Shown: positions 26,101 to 33,918, counted from the first letter of the stretch. The stretch: 64,000 nucleotides of DNA from Opitutaceae bacterium (GCA_030693515.1 JAUYAK010000018.1:1-64000), one strand, 5' to 3'. Numbers and translations are program-made. Notes: a model not told the origin generated them from the sequence alone.

Positions 26101-26441
26101 TCAAAGAGGACGACGTCCCAACCTCAGTTTATCTCGTGGAAGTGTTCGTCGCGGCGGGGCTGAAGTCCGAGGCCGAGGAAATACTGGCCAAGCTGGACCG
26201 GAATTTTGCGGGCAGGAGATTCGTTGGCCTGTTGGAACTTGGCCGCTATGAAGAGGCGCTGGCAGCGATGAACCCCGCCGAGATGAACCCCCAAAGCTTT
26301 TATCAGACGAACCTCGACCCCGTCCGCGACGATCCGCGCTTCAAGCAGGTGCTCGCGACGCTCGGCCTGACCGACACCGACGCCCGAGTCCGCGCCTGGC
26401 ACCAGGCGCATCCGCCGGAAAAACCGGCGGCGAAGAAATGA
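23142..26441 (+). CDS. TIR-TM-TPR-TolB-like-TPR protein (third intact copy)
   Basis: A 1099-aa protein with the same plan as the first array member. TIR at 7-145 with E81; palindrome-encoded linker VGPVADRAPGQRPGLQ (150-165, same position and residues as in the second copy); membrane helix at about 173-195; first TPR module at about 215-620; TolB-like domain at about 634-765 (KSVAVLAFANL, NEYFSDGISEELLNVL, AYVVEGSVRKQG); second TPR module at about 770-1065, ending LDPVRDDPRFKQVL. Its TIR DNA differs from the first member by about one base over a 120-bp stretch, whereas the TPR parts have diverged widely. Translation is probably coupled to the ATPase by the ATGA overlap. Confidence 0.86.
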   Translation: MSGATNKAVFLSYASQDAEAVRRIAEALRAVGVEVWFDQNELVGGDAWDAKIRGQIASCALFVPVISAATQARLEGYFRIEWKLAAQRTHAMADEKAFLLPVVIDGTRDAEAKVPGEFKAVQWTRLPGGETPEKFCARVKHLLGEDGIDVGPVADRAPGQRPGLQPSRATKRSWFVPAVIAAAVLAIAAVVILRPRTGSEARPPAPADARQVPFSPARQLAEKANAMSLQKYNSTADDFAAAEGLLKEALALDQNDAEIWAIASLFNTAIRTRGFDDAPARREAARSQAERALKLDPQSIEGLFALGRWQRDNDSDRTVAEKTFLAVLARAPEHEGAIGNLGTMYGRQDRVEEALAMFERAARTPSTLALARYSQYLVYFNHGRMEEAERAVRASIAAESSANSVCGLAMVLLTAKGDAAAAGRALADVPAANRNEHRAVWMTAFAHLAAREPEAALTALRRLSADFVQDNWFIGPTAYWTGRAHAQAGRAEAARIAFESGVAVMDAKLKATPSDFALHVARGELLAWLGRTDEALRAARTATELMNPREATLWFVSPARIYAALGRADEALPLLEKLSARDSRAVQWPLTPALLRIDPLWDKLRGDARFQALIVEAKPVEKQSAITPTAPKIADKSVAVLAFANLSDDKGNEYFSDGISEELLNVLAKVPGLKVSARTSAFHFKGKDTPIPEIAQQLGVAYVVEGSVRKQGDKVRITAQLIKAADGFHVWSDTFTRDLKDIFAVQDEIAGLIAKNLSLKLGASSSGAKAAINPEAFELYVQARQAWNLRTTEGFDRAEELLNRALALEPDFARAHAALSDVWGTRGSEIGQFGRRESPLMRRIIAAAERAVALDPNSGEAHASLGNAYLNSWKLAEATRTLRHAVALNPNYATGRQMLGRALLAQGYFAEAAAEMARATELDPLSHRIIDNYAIALFAMGRPTEALAATERALALWPDSVQAGRWRARCLSKLGRHEEAVAQARRVKEDDVPTSVYLVEVFVAAGLKSEAEEILAKLDRNFAGRRFVGLLELGRYEEALAAMNPAEMNPQSFYQTNLDPVRDDPRFKQVLATLGLTDTDARVRAWHQAHPPEKPAAKK
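23589..23634. repeat. In-frame REP-like palindrome, second copy of the GTAGGCCCGG family
   Basis: GTGGGCCCGG (23589-23598) pairs with CCAGGCCTAC (23625-23634) with slight decay compared with the 20249 copy. It also begins at codon 150 of its gene, so it was present before these two genes separated or was spread between them by gene conversion. Confidence 0.75.
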
Positions 26442-26468
26442 TTTCAACCAAGACGACAAACCTTTCGA

Positions 26469-26556
26469 CACAGAGTTCACGGAGAGGCCAAGCCGAGCGC
26501 ACAGAGATTTCCTCCGTGGTCTCCGTGAGTCTCCGTGAGTCTCCGTGTTCTCTGTG
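26469..26556. repeat. Intergenic inverted repeat with CTCCGTGAGT direct repeats
   Basis: CACAGAGTTCACGGAG (26469-26484) is nearly the reverse complement of CTCCGTGTTCTCTGTG (26541-26556). The loop holds CTCCGTGGT and two copies of CTCCGTGAGT. It fills most of the 136-bp gap between the third and fourth intact TIR genes, and a long RNA hairpin here would separate their expression. It looks like a dispersed repeat family. Confidence 0.7.
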
Positions 26557-26577
26557 ACTCAACTCCAGTTTCTGAGC

Positions 26578-29500
26578 ATGAGTGATCCCACCAAAGCCGT
26601 CTTCCTCAGCTACGCGTCACAGGACGCTGAGGCGGCGAAGCGCATTGCTGAGGCGCTGCGCGCCGCAAGCGTGGAGGTGTGGTTCGACGTAGAAGGCGGC
26701 TTGGAGACCGGCGACGAGTGGGATCAGAAAATCCGGCGTCAGATCAAGGAGTGCGTGCTGTTCATCGCGGTGATTTCTCAAAACACGCAGGCGCGGCACG
26801 AAGGGTATTTTCGGATCGAGTGGGAACTTGCGGCACAGCGCGCGATGGGATTCGCGAGCGGCGTGGCGTTTATTTTGCCCGTGGTGATTGACGACACCCG
26901 CGAACCGGAGGCGCTCGTGCCGGATCGTTTCCGCGCGGTGCAGTGGACGCGGCTGCCAGGCGGCGTGATGGCGCCGGAGGTGGTGGCGCGGTTCGTGAAG
27001 CTGTGGTCGCACCGGGCGGGAGTGGTGAAGGCTGACCGGGCGATTGAAGTAGGGCGGGTCTCTGCCCCGCCCATGAGTCAGGAGGGGACAAGGGCGGGTC
27101 AGAGACCCGCCCTACCACGGAGGCGCGGGCTCAGCGGAGGCGTCGTGGTTTTGTTCGCGGCCGCACTCGCGGTGGGCGGGTATTTTTGGCTGAGGCGGCC
27201 GGCGGAGCCGGCGACGAATGCGGGCGCGGGGACGCGCCCGCCCACCGCAGCCACTGCGGTCTGGCCGCGCGATCCGGAACTGAAGCGGGCGATGGCGTTG
27301 GTGAACGGCCTCGAGGCCAACCCCGAGGACTTCACGCTGGCGGAGGACATCGCGAAAAAGGTGCTCGATAAGAATTCCACCGCACCAGAAGCGGTGACCG
27401 TGATGGCCCGGGTGCAGGTGGCGTTTCTCTTTCGGGGCTTCGACCTGAGCGACGAACGATTCGCGGCCGCTCGCCGCTACGCCGAGCGCGCCGTGCAACT
27501 CGGGCCCGAAGATCCCGAGGCCGTCGCGGCGCTGGGCATCTGCTTTCTCATGCGCGCCGCCGATTATCCGCGCGCGCGCGAGTTGCTGGAGCGGGCGGTC
27601 GCGCTCAGGCCCGGCGAACCTCTTTTCCACCGCTTCCGCGACCGGGCCATCTTTGGCGACTTGAAGGTGCCGACCGCCGAGGCTCTGGCGGCATCGGAAA
27701 AAACCGCTGCGCTTTTCCCCGGCGACGCGCTGGCGCACTACGAACTTTCGCGCCACTACCGCGACGCGGGCCGCATCGCCGACATGGAGCGTGAGCTGGA
27801 CCGCACCCTCGCGATCACGCCGCTGACCAACGCCATTGTTTGGAAAGCGCGCATCGCCCTGCTCGTGCGGGCTGACGCCGCCGAGATGAAAGCGCTCCTC
27901 GACCAGGTGCCCTCGCGCACCCGCTCGGGCGAACGGGTCGTCTTCAGCCGTTGGATCCATGGGATGGTGACGGGGCAGGCCGAGGACGGGCTCACGGCCC
28001 TCGGCAGCCTCACCACCAAATGGATTGACGACTTCGAATACACCGGTCCGACCGCGCTGCTCACGGCGCAGTTGCTGGAACTGCAGGGCAAACCGGCCAT
28101 GGCCCGCGCGCAGCACGCAGTGGCGCTCGCCGAGGCGCAGACGCGGAAGGCGCGCAACCCGGCCGACTACTACGCGCGCGTGGCCGAGGTGTGGGCGTTG
28201 CACGGGCTGAAGCGCGATGCGGAAGCGCGGGCGCTCCACCCGGCCACGCTCGAGGGGCTGCGTCGGCCCTATCGCTACGGGCTGATGGGTGATTGGTGGT
28301 TCAACGCGATTCCGGCCAGCCTGCTGCTCAGCGAACGCGCCACTGCCCTCGACCTTATCCGCGAAGCCGTGACGGCATCGGCGGAGGGCGTTGTCTCGCG
28401 CCGCGTGATGCTCAGCGACGGCGACGTGGCGCGCCGGCTGGCGGGCGCGGTGGGCGGCGAGAGTTACGCCGCCGAAGCGCGCGCGGCGCTGCGGCTGCGT
28501 TTCAAACAGGATCCGCGCATGGCGCCGTGGCGCGACGATCCGGAAATCGTCGCGCTGCTGGCCGAGCCTGCGGACGGTGCGGACAAAAAAACTGTCGCCG
28601 CACCGCCCGCCCTGAGCTCGCCGAGTGGGTTGAGTGAAGGCGCGCAGCTCGCGGCGCGGGCGCTGGCGTTGTTCGCCAAGACGAGTTTTACCCGCGACGA
28701 TCTCGGGCCGGCGGAGGACTTCGCGCGCCGCGCGACCGACAAAGAGCCCGATAACGCCGGCGCGTGGGGCGTGCGCGCGGGCGTGCAGGCGGCGTGGATT
28801 TATCGCAACTGGGATGTGAGCGAGAAACGCCGGCAGGAAACGCAGACGCTCGCCAACCGGGCGCTCGCCCTCGACCCCAACGAGCCCGAGGCGCTCCTCT
28901 CGCTCAGCCATGTGCTGCGGAAGCAGGGGGCGCTCGATCAGGCTGAGGTCCATCTGCGGCGTTCCATCGCGGCCAACCCGCATCACGTCCGCTTGGTGCG
29001 GGCGCTGGGCTTCACGCTGATCAGCGCGGGTCGCGCGGCCGAGGCCCGCGCGGTGTTGCAGGAACTCGCCCAACGCTTCCCGCGCGAACCCATGGTGCGC
29101 TACGAATTGTCGATGAGCTACGCGAACTATGGGGCGGGCGGGGCCAATCCGGAAGACCTCGCCGCGGCGCTGGAGCAGCTCGACACCGCCATAGCCCTCC
29201 AGCCCTTTGCGTCGGCGCTGCTGGCCAAGGCGGCGCTGCTGGGCGGTTGGCGGGGAGATTTGTCCGCGATGCGGTCCACGCTGGATCAGTTGGACAAGTT
29301 CCCCCTCGGCGAGCGCTCCGAAGATCGGGCGGTCTGCCTGGCCATGTGGGCGGGGTTGCTCGAGCGCCGGCCCGACCGCGTCGCGGCGACCGCGACGTTG
29401 ACGGCGCGAACTTATTTCGAGGACGGCATCTTGCCGCTGCGGCCCAAGGCCTGGTCGCTCGCGCTGGCCTACCGGATCGCCGGCAAGGAAAATCTGGCCC

Positions 29501-29865
29501 GCCGCGAATGGCAGGCGGCGGAGACGGTGCTGCGCCAGCGGCTGAAAGACGAACCCGCCAACGAGACCTACCAAGTTGAGCTGGCGATCACGCTCGCGTG
29601 GCTGGAGCAACGCGAGGAAGCCACGCGGTTGATCGGCGCGGTCGAGCCGATGTGGCGGGAGGAATTGGTGCGAGGACGCCCATTGCTGCTGGCGCGCTAC
29701 TACGCGGCGGCCGGTGACGCGGTGAAGACGGCGGCCTATCTGTCGCTGGCGATCGACCACACGGTCTTCTTTGCACGCAAAGCGATCGCGCTCGATCCGT
29801 GGTGGGACAACGTGCGCGGCGCGCCGGAGTTCGCGGCGGCACTGAAGGCGCCGGCGGCGAAATGA
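26578..29865 (+). CDS. TIR-TM protein with two tandem TPR modules (fourth intact copy)
   Basis: A 1095-aa protein. TIR at 6-145 is the most diverged of the four (VEVWFDVEGGLETGDEWD in place of WFDQNELVGGDAWD), but keeps E81 in YFRIEWELA. The linker at 158-180 is encoded by a 67-bp palindrome; membrane helix at about 185-207. It has no TolB-like domain. Instead the C-terminal part is two copies of one TPR module (about 215-665 and 680-1090), each opening with an ALA.F....A.....A(R)(R/K) pattern and closing with WRDDPEIVALL or WDNVRGAPEFAAAL. The start at 26578 was preferred over GTG 26545, which lies in the upstream inverted repeat. It probably has its own promoter or depends on read-through across that repeat. 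Confidence 0.84.
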   Translation: MSDPTKAVFLSYASQDAEAAKRIAEALRAASVEVWFDVEGGLETGDEWDQKIRRQIKECVLFIAVISQNTQARHEGYFRIEWELAAQRAMGFASGVAFILPVVIDDTREPEALVPDRFRAVQWTRLPGGVMAPEVVARFVKLWSHRAGVVKADRAIEVGRVSAPPMSQEGTRAGQRPALPRRRGLSGGVVVLFAAALAVGGYFWLRRPAEPATNAGAGTRPPTAATAVWPRDPELKRAMALVNGLEANPEDFTLAEDIAKKVLDKNSTAPEAVTVMARVQVAFLFRGFDLSDERFAAARRYAERAVQLGPEDPEAVAALGICFLMRAADYPRARELLERAVALRPGEPLFHRFRDRAIFGDLKVPTAEALAASEKTAALFPGDALAHYELSRHYRDAGRIADMERELDRTLAITPLTNAIVWKARIALLVRADAAEMKALLDQVPSRTRSGERVVFSRWIHGMVTGQAEDGLTALGSLTTKWIDDFEYTGPTALLTAQLLELQGKPAMARAQHAVALAEAQTRKARNPADYYARVAEVWALHGLKRDAEARALHPATLEGLRRPYRYGLMGDWWFNAIPASLLLSERATALDLIREAVTASAEGVVSRRVMLSDGDVARRLAGAVGGESYAAEARAALRLRFKQDPRMAPWRDDPEIVALLAEPADGADKKTVAAPPALSSPSGLSEGAQLAARALALFAKTSFTRDDLGPAEDFARRATDKEPDNAGAWGVRAGVQAAWIYRNWDVSEKRRQETQTLANRALALDPNEPEALLSLSHVLRKQGALDQAEVHLRRSIAANPHHVRLVRALGFTLISAGRAAEARAVLQELAQRFPREPMVRYELSMSYANYGAGGANPEDLAAALEQLDTAIALQPFASALLAKAALLGGWRGDLSAMRSTLDQLDKFPLGERSEDRAVCLAMWAGLLERRPDRVAATATLTARTYFEDGILPLRPKAWSLALAYRIAGKENLARREWQAAETVLRQRLKDEPANETYQVELAITLAWLEQREEATRLIGAVEPMWREELVRGRPLLLARYYAAAGDAVKTAAYLSLAIDHTVFFARKAIALDPWWDNVRGAPEFAAALKAPAAK
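27049..27115. repeat. In-frame REP-like palindrome (GTAGGGCGGGTCTCTG family)
   Basis: Perfect 16-bp arms GTAGGGCGGGTCTCTG (27049-27064) and CAGAGACCCGCCCTAC (27100-27115). It starts exactly at codon 158 and is read in frame. Sequence and length differ from the palindromes at 20249 and 23589, yet it occupies the equivalent place between TIR and membrane helix. Confidence 0.85.
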
Positions 29866-29868
29866 CGG

Positions 29869-29966
29869 CAACGCTTAACGCTTAACTTTTAGCGCTCAGG
29901 TGGCGGCACCGATATCGCGGCTCAGTCCCTGGGCGTTGAGCGTTGGGCGTTAAACGTTGAGCGTTG
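29869..29966. repeat. Right-flank inverted repeat (CAACGCTTAACGCTTAAC / GTTAAACGTTGAGCGTTG)
   Basis: Arms at 29869-29886 and 29949-29966 match 16 of 18 bases in inverted orientation. Short GCGTTGAGCGTTGGGCGTT-like tandem units lie inside the right arm. A related sequence occurs at 16198-16224, on the other side of the TIR genes. It fills the gap after the last TIR gene. Confidence 0.65.
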
Positions 29967-30000
29967 ATCACGCTGCCTCCGCCCGCACAGTGGCCGGTCA

Positions 30001-30600
30001 ATGATCGGTCTCCACGAAGGCAAGGGCCCCCGGGTGCGCGCGAAGAAGCCCACCGAGCGCACGCTGCTGCTGCGCCTGCAGGTCGTCGCCTGCGAGCCGC
30101 CGGTGTGGCGCCGCCTCCTGGTGCGCGAGTCGATGTGGCTCTCCCGGCTGCACGACGCCATCCAAGTCACCTTCGACTGGTTCGACTACCAGACCCACGC
30201 CTTCAACGTGGACGACCTCCGCTACGGCAACCCGCTCAAGCGCGACGAGCTCACGATCGAGGATGATCGCGACATCACGCTCGCCGAGCTCGATCTCGAG
30301 CACCGGGCGCGCTTCACCTACGGCTACCACTTCGGGGAGGGCTGGCAGATTGAGATCAAGCTTGAGAAGGTCGGCACGGTGGAAAAGGGCCATTTCTATC
30401 CCGCCTGCCTCGGCGGCGAACGCGCCGGGCCGCCGGAGGATTGCGGCGGGCTCGACGCCTACCACGACATGCTCGCCTGCCTCAAAGAGCCGCACACCGA
30501 GCTGGGCCGCGAGTGGCGCGAGTGGCTCGGCCCCGACTACGATCCCGAGGCGTGCAGTCTGCCGAAGCTCAACCAGGCGCTGAAAAAACTGCGGAAATAG
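30001..30600 (+). CDS. pRiA4b ORF-3-like family protein
   Basis: A 199-aa cytoplasmic protein matching the plasmid pRiA4b ORF-3 family, whose members include the IS1096 TnpR passenger protein. Typical blocks are LRLQVVACEPPVWRRLLV, LSRLHDAIQVTFDW, ARFTYGYHFGEGWQIEI and the late CLGGERAGPPEDCGG. Biochemical role is unknown. It directly follows the right-flank repeat of the TIR island and has no visible Shine-Dalgarno. No transposase is next to it, so mobility is not shown. Confidence 0.82.
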   Translation: MIGLHEGKGPRVRAKKPTERTLLLRLQVVACEPPVWRRLLVRESMWLSRLHDAIQVTFDWFDYQTHAFNVDDLRYGNPLKRDELTIEDDRDITLAELDLEHRARFTYGYHFGEGWQIEIKLEKVGTVEKGHFYPACLGGERAGPPEDCGGLDAYHDMLACLKEPHTELGREWREWLGPDYDPEACSLPKLNQALKKLRK

Positions 30601-30622
30601 CGGCGCCGGGGCCGCCGCTGGC

Positions 30623-30925
30623 TCATACCTTGGCGGAAGGAACCGTCGGAAAGAACGGCGCGAGGCCGTCGATGAAGGGCTTGAGCACGACGGGTTCGGT
30701 GCGGGTCTGCGTCCAGTGCATCACGAGCACGGCCACGAGCAGCAGCAGCACGAAGCCCACGAGCGCCGGGCTGATGCTGCGAAGAAACTTGTAGAAACTG
30801 ATCGTCATGAGCAGGGCGAAAAACCCGCACACGATCGTGATGAAATGATGCTCCGCGAACAGCGTCTGGATTTGGATCCAGAGCGGTTCGACGGCTTTTT
30901 GTAGCGGTGTTAAATCGGCATTCAT
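30623..30925 (-). CDS. Small membrane protein, unknown
   Basis: A 100-aa protein with an amphipathic N-terminus and two predicted membrane helices (about 27-46, HFITIVCGFFALLMTIS; about 50-70, ALVGFVLLLLVAVLVMHW). No family recognised. It converges on the pRiA4b-like gene with a 22-bp gap. Confidence 0.6.
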   Translation of the reverse strand: MNADLTPLQKAVEPLWIQIQTLFAEHHFITIVCGFFALLMTISFYKFLRSISPALVGFVLLLLVAVLVMHWTQTRTEPVVLKPFIDGLAPFFPTVPSAKV

Positions 30926-31064
30926 CTGCGGTGGGAAAAAAGTGGGGCCGGTGCATGACCCCGCAATGGCTAATCGGTGCGCGAAGCGTCAACGCCGCGT
31001 AAAGTTTGGACGGAGCTTGGGGAGGGGAGCCTTCGCTCGTGAGAAGGGAGACTCCAAGATAGCC

Positions 31065-31121
31065 CGAGGCTTCAGCCTGCGCAGGGAGGTGAACTCACAT
31101 TTGGCGCGGGCTGAAGCCTCG
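31065..31121. repeat. REP-like inverted repeat (CGAGGCTTCAGCC family)
   Basis: CGAGGCTTCAGCCTGCGC (31065-31082) and GCGCGGGCTGAAGCCTCG (31104-31121) match 17 of 18 bases. It lies 14 bp from the 3' end of the first M16 gene and could act as an mRNA 3' hairpin. Confidence 0.75.
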
Positions 31122-31135
31122 CGCTCCCTCAAACA

Positions 31136-33904
31136 TCACTTCGCCGCGGGCAGCGTGCCGGCGAGCACCGTGACCATCTTGTCCGGGTCGAGACGCTGCC
31201 GGATGGCGGCGTTGACCTCCGCGAGGGTGAGGGCTTGGAGCTGGCGCGGATAGTCGTCGATCCACTCGGGTCCATAGCCGCGGCGCAGTGCGTTGAGCAG
31301 CGCGGAGGCGACCCCGCCGGTAGTCGCGAGCGTGACTTGGTGCGTGCCGGTGAGCGTGACCTTGAAATTTGCGAGTTCCTCGGCCGTGACGCCTTGCGCG
31401 TGAAAGCGCCGCAATTCGCGGAGCGTGGAGGCGAGGCCTTGGTCGAGCAAATCGGGGGCAAACGTCGCTTGGATGGCCCACGAGCCGTCCGCGTGTGCGT
31501 CGGAGCCAAGCTGCGCGCCGATGCCGTAGGTGAGGCCTTCCTGATTGCGGATGATGTCGAGCAGACGGGCGGAGAAGAAACCGCTGCCGAGCACGGCCGT
31601 CGCGAGGTGCAGCGGCTGGTAGCCGGCATCGCGTGCGCGCAGGCCCGAGGGCTGGCCGATCACGAGGGAGACGCTGGTCTTGCCGGGCATCTCGACCTGC
31701 TCGCGGCGGCCGGCGGTGAGCGCGGGAGCCGGAGTGGCCGCGGGCAGGGTGCGGCCGCCGGTCCAGCCGGCGAAACGCTCGGCGATCGATCGATCGATCA
31801 CAGCGTCGTCGAGGTCGCCCACGAGCACGAGGCGCGCGGCGGCGGGGCCGTAGTGGGCGGCATGGAAGGCCTTCACTTGTCCGAGGGTCGCGGCCTCCAG
31901 ATCGGCGAGGTAGCGCTCATCGGCTGGCGGGCGGTTGGGGTGGCCGACGGGGAAGATCGCCCGGGCGAAGGCGGCATCGGCGCGGAAGCCGGGGTCCTCG
32001 AGCTGGCGTTTGAAGCGGCCGGCGATCTGTTTCTTGAGCTTGGCGAACTCCTCGGCGTCGAAGCGCGGGGTGCGGAGCTGCTCGGCGAGGAGGCCGAGCA
32101 CCAGCGGCAGATCCTGGCGGAGGCACTTGCCGGCGATGTTGAGCGCGTGCGAGTCAGTGCCGAAGGCGAGGGTGGCGCCGGCTTGTTCGAGCTGCGCGGC
32201 GACGGCGAACTTGTCCTGCTGGACCGTGCCCTTGTCCAGCATCCCCGCCGCGAGATCGGCGATGGCGGAGTTGCCGGGCGGATTGAACACATCGCCCGCG
32301 CCCACGATGCCGCGGAGGGTGACGACCTCCTTGATCGAGGTGCGGAGGGTGACGACGTCGATCCCGGCGATGGTGCGGCGGCGGACGTGGGGCGCGATGG
32401 CGGCAGCGGAGCCGGGGCCGCCGGCGGGAGCGGCGTCGCGTGCGAGGCCTGCGCGATGGCGGGAGAGCGGTTCGTCGGGAGTTCGGTAGTAGCGCGGCCC
32501 ACGGGCGTGGCCCGCGTGCGAAGCGTCGTGCGGCAACGCGCTCGTGGCCTTGCCCGGTGCCTCGGCCTGCGGGATGAACCAGCCTGTGGTGCTCTGGTCT
32601 TCGAGACAGTAGGTTTTCGCGACGCGCTGCACATCGGCGGGCGTCACGGTTTTCAGTTGATCGAGGAGCGTGTGGTAGGCGGTCCAGTCGCCGACGGCGA
32701 TGGCCTCGTTGAGCTGGCCGGCGATGGCGAAGGAGCCGTCGCGGCGGTAGGCGTGGCCGGCGAGCAGTTTGTTGATGGCGCGACCGACTTCGGCGGACGT
32801 GGCGCCGTCGCGCTGCACTTTGGCGATCTCAGCGAGGAGGGTCTGCTCGGCCTGCGCGTGCGTGGCGCCGGGGGCGAGGACGGCGGTGAGGTTGAAGAGC
32901 GTGTTGTCGCGGAAAAAGCCCTTCGCAGCGTCGGCACTGATGGCGAGGTTGGGGTCGATGAGGGCGCGGTAGAGGCGGCTGGTTTTGCCGTCGCTGAGGA
33001 CGGCGGCGAGCACGTCGAGCGCGGCGTGATCGGCGTGGAGGGCGCCGGGGGCCTTGAAACCGATCTGCACGACGCCGACTTCGCCGGGGCGTTTGACGGT
33101 CACGCGGCGCGGGCCGGTCTGCGCGGGTTCCTCGGTGTAAACCTGCGGGATGGGCTTGGGCGCGCGCGGGATGGGGCCGAAAAACTTCCTGATCAGATCG
33201 AGCGCCGCGGTGGGCTGGAAGTCGCCGATGACGGTGACGGTCGCGTTGTCGGGCCAGTAGAACGTGTCGTAGAACTCGCGGAGTTTCTCGATCGAGACCT
33301 TCTCGATGTCGGAGCGCCAGCCGATGGTCGGGTGGTGGTAGGGGTGGGCGAGGTAGGCGGCGGCGCTGACCTCCTTGTCGAGGGCCTCGCTCGGATCGTT
33401 TTCGCCGCGCTCGAATTCGTTGCGGACGACCGTCATTTCCGGCTGGCGATCCTCCTCGCGGAGGAGGAGGCCGCGCATGCGGTCGGCCTCGAGTTCCACG
33501 GCGAGCGCGAGGTGCTGGCTGGGGAGATTCTCGTAGTAGTTGGTGCGGTCGAGCCAGGTGGTGGCGTTGTTGATGCCGCCGATGCGGTCCATGAGGGTGT
33601 CGAAGCCCTTGCCGATTCCGGGATGGAAATTTTTCGAGCCCTTGAACATGAGGTGCTCGAGCAGGTGGGTGGCGCCGGTGGTGCCGGTGACCTCGTTGCG
33701 TGAGCCCACCCGGTAGGTGACCATGAACGTGAGCACCGGCGCCGAGTGGTCCTCGAGGAGGAGCACGTTAAGATCGTTGGCGGCGAGTTTGTATTCGGCG
33801 ATGCCGCCGAGGGTCTTCACGTGGGTGAACCCCGCGGGGACGGCGGCGTGGGCGACGGGCAGGAGGGCCGACGTGGAAAGGCAAAGGGCCAGGAGGCGTT
33901 TCAT
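31136..33904 (-). CDS. M16-family zinc metallopeptidase (two-domain)
   Basis: A 922-aa exported peptidase. Signal peptide (about 1-20, LLALCLSTSALLPVAHA). The inverted zinc motif H80-LLE83-H84 is followed by the distal glutamate helix (VRNEFERGEND). The M16 N-terminal, middle and C-terminal parts repeat twice, with a second, catalytically silent half from about 490 (RTSIKEVVTLRGIVGAGDVFNPPGN). It belongs with the periplasmic PqqL/YmxG-type zinc proteases. It is the second gene of a two-gene operon, 14 bp after another M16 gene. The start at 33904 fits the signal peptide; an upstream in-frame start would overlap the preceding gene. Confidence 0.88.
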   Translation of the reverse strand: MKRLLALCLSTSALLPVAHAAVPAGFTHVKTLGGIAEYKLAANDLNVLLLEDHSAPVLTFMVTYRVGSRNEVTGTTGATHLLEHLMFKGSKNFHPGIGKGFDTLMDRIGGINNATTWLDRTNYYENLPSQHLALAVELEADRMRGLLLREEDRQPEMTVVRNEFERGENDPSEALDKEVSAAAYLAHPYHHPTIGWRSDIEKVSIEKLREFYDTFYWPDNATVTVIGDFQPTAALDLIRKFFGPIPRAPKPIPQVYTEEPAQTGPRRVTVKRPGEVGVVQIGFKAPGALHADHAALDVLAAVLSDGKTSRLYRALIDPNLAISADAAKGFFRDNTLFNLTAVLAPGATHAQAEQTLLAEIAKVQRDGATSAEVGRAINKLLAGHAYRRDGSFAIAGQLNEAIAVGDWTAYHTLLDQLKTVTPADVQRVAKTYCLEDQSTTGWFIPQAEAPGKATSALPHDASHAGHARGPRYYRTPDEPLSRHRAGLARDAAPAGGPGSAAAIAPHVRRRTIAGIDVVTLRTSIKEVVTLRGIVGAGDVFNPPGNSAIADLAAGMLDKGTVQQDKFAVAAQLEQAGATLAFGTDSHALNIAGKCLRQDLPLVLGLLAEQLRTPRFDAEEFAKLKKQIAGRFKRQLEDPGFRADAAFARAIFPVGHPNRPPADERYLADLEAATLGQVKAFHAAHYGPAAARLVLVGDLDDAVIDRSIAERFAGWTGGRTLPAATPAPALTAGRREQVEMPGKTSVSLVIGQPSGLRARDAGYQPLHLATAVLGSGFFSARLLDIIRNQEGLTYGIGAQLGSDAHADGSWAIQATFAPDLLDQGLASTLRELRRFHAQGVTAEELANFKVTLTGTHQVTLATTGGVASALLNALRRGYGPEWIDDYPRQLQALTLAEVNAAIRQRLDPDKMVTVLAGTLPAAK

Positions 33905-33918
33905 GGGAGCAGGGTGGG

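Noticed and set aside
26469-26556. CRISPR-like array from the CTCCGTGAGT repeats
   Set aside because: Repeats are 10 bp, adjacent and without spacers; the structure is one inverted repeat.
30001-30600. pRiA4b ORF-3-like gene as part of an insertion sequence
   Set aside because: No transposase, terminal inverted repeats or target duplication are visible around it.
31235-33703. 822-codon plus-strand frame opposite the first M16 protease
   Set aside because: It is antisense to a gene with an intact HXXEH motif and its composition is low-complexity.
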